A stretch of DNA of 64,000 bases from Theocolax elegans. Lineage: Eukaryota > Arthropoda > Insecta > Hymenoptera > Cerocephalidae. This document shows positions 63,720 through 64,000 of this stretch, in pieces (position 1 is the first letter of the stretch; every line of letters starts with the position of its first letter). The stretch is taken from the NCBI GenBank assembly GCA_026168455.1, contig CM047426.1, forward strand, positions 81,991,986 through 82,055,985, in the 5' to 3' direction. Made by a program: the position numbers and the translations under genes. The notes beneath the pieces are model-generated. The model was given only the letters and a program-made list of their open reading frames with translations, searched no databases and was not told where the DNA came from.

Positions 63720-64000
63720 AAATGGCTTAGGGGGATGAAGTGGGACGGGTTATGGATTGCTCGGCCGAATCCGCTCGGTTTCTGTAACCCGAATACCTTA
63801 CCGGGTGAGAGGAATGAAGCCGGCACGAGGATGGAGATAGATTGGGAAGTGCTGGATGGTTGCGAAGTAACTTGGCTGTGTCGGAATTAAAGGGAAGCTT
63901 TTTCACGCAGATTGTTTTTTTTATTCTTGTATCCTTCGTACACTTTTTCCTCGACGACTCAAGCTCCTACTCGCCGTTTGTGCGCCTCTGCAATTCCGGG

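Larger units (their letters stand above)
57001..64000. other. No gene seen; GC-rich islands, window edge in an island
   Basis: Islands at 57000-57500, 57880-58500, 59500-60280, 60840-61700 and 63270-64000 carry long CT/GA runs. The longest frame (58114-58599, plus, 161 codons) is Arg/Pro-rich, overlaps an equally open minus frame and spans a C12 run, so I do not call it. 62200-63260 is AT-rich and empty. The last island runs off the end of the window. Confidence 0.55.

Overview
The window looks like insect nuclear DNA, most likely Hymenoptera (bee-like). It is very AT-rich, but the AT-rich ground is broken every few kilobases by CpG-rich islands full of GA/CT and other simple repeats. I recognise no bacterial-style gene layout and no intact host protein-coding gene. 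Nearly all open frames are under 160 codons, come from low-complexity or GC-island sequence, and lack convincing splice context. The window is probably intergenic or deep intronic. The organism call rests on base composition, repeat style and the insect-like spelling of captured gene pieces, not on a diagnostic host gene.

The one region with clear protein homology is about 38.7-44.5 kb. Here I read a 5.3 kb non-autonomous Helitron (38818-44118). It has a TC 5' end, TGTATG-rich and AT-rich 5' subterminal sequence, a GC hairpin near the 3' end, a terminal CTAG, and an A/T insertion site. On its minus strand it carries captured pieces of host genes with introns and splice sites still in place. 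One is the DM15 region of La-related protein 1 (LARP1/larp; exons at 41454-41614 and about 41150-41258). Another is a Tim17/22/23-family fragment that looks like TIMMDC1 (43332-43513 plus a short upstream exon). At least one further exon-like piece is unrecognised. That piece sits inside a recent, nearly identical 920 bp tandem duplication (39228-41070), whose 5' part is itself built of degenerate ~175 bp repeats. A perfect 16 bp inverted repeat (38699-38714 / 44436-44451) brackets the Helitron, so it may have landed in an older terminal-inverted-repeat element.

Other mobile sequence: two related short elements with inverted ends reading roughly AGGGGATGTCG (15386-15570 and 49139-49520); tRNA-derived SINE pieces (4897-4950, 5826-5912, 49625-49868), the last with its tRNA-like head inverted relative to its body; and a second Helitron-type GC hairpin at 48638-48660 sharing a 13-base core with the first.

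The rest (1-4.9 kb, 5.9-15.4 kb, 15.6-38.7 kb, 44.5-48.6 kb, 49.9-64 kb) contains microsatellites, G-runs able to form quadruplexes, a few clean hairpins or palindromes, and CpG-rich islands that could be regulatory or untranslated exons. None of these can be assigned a function from sequence alone.
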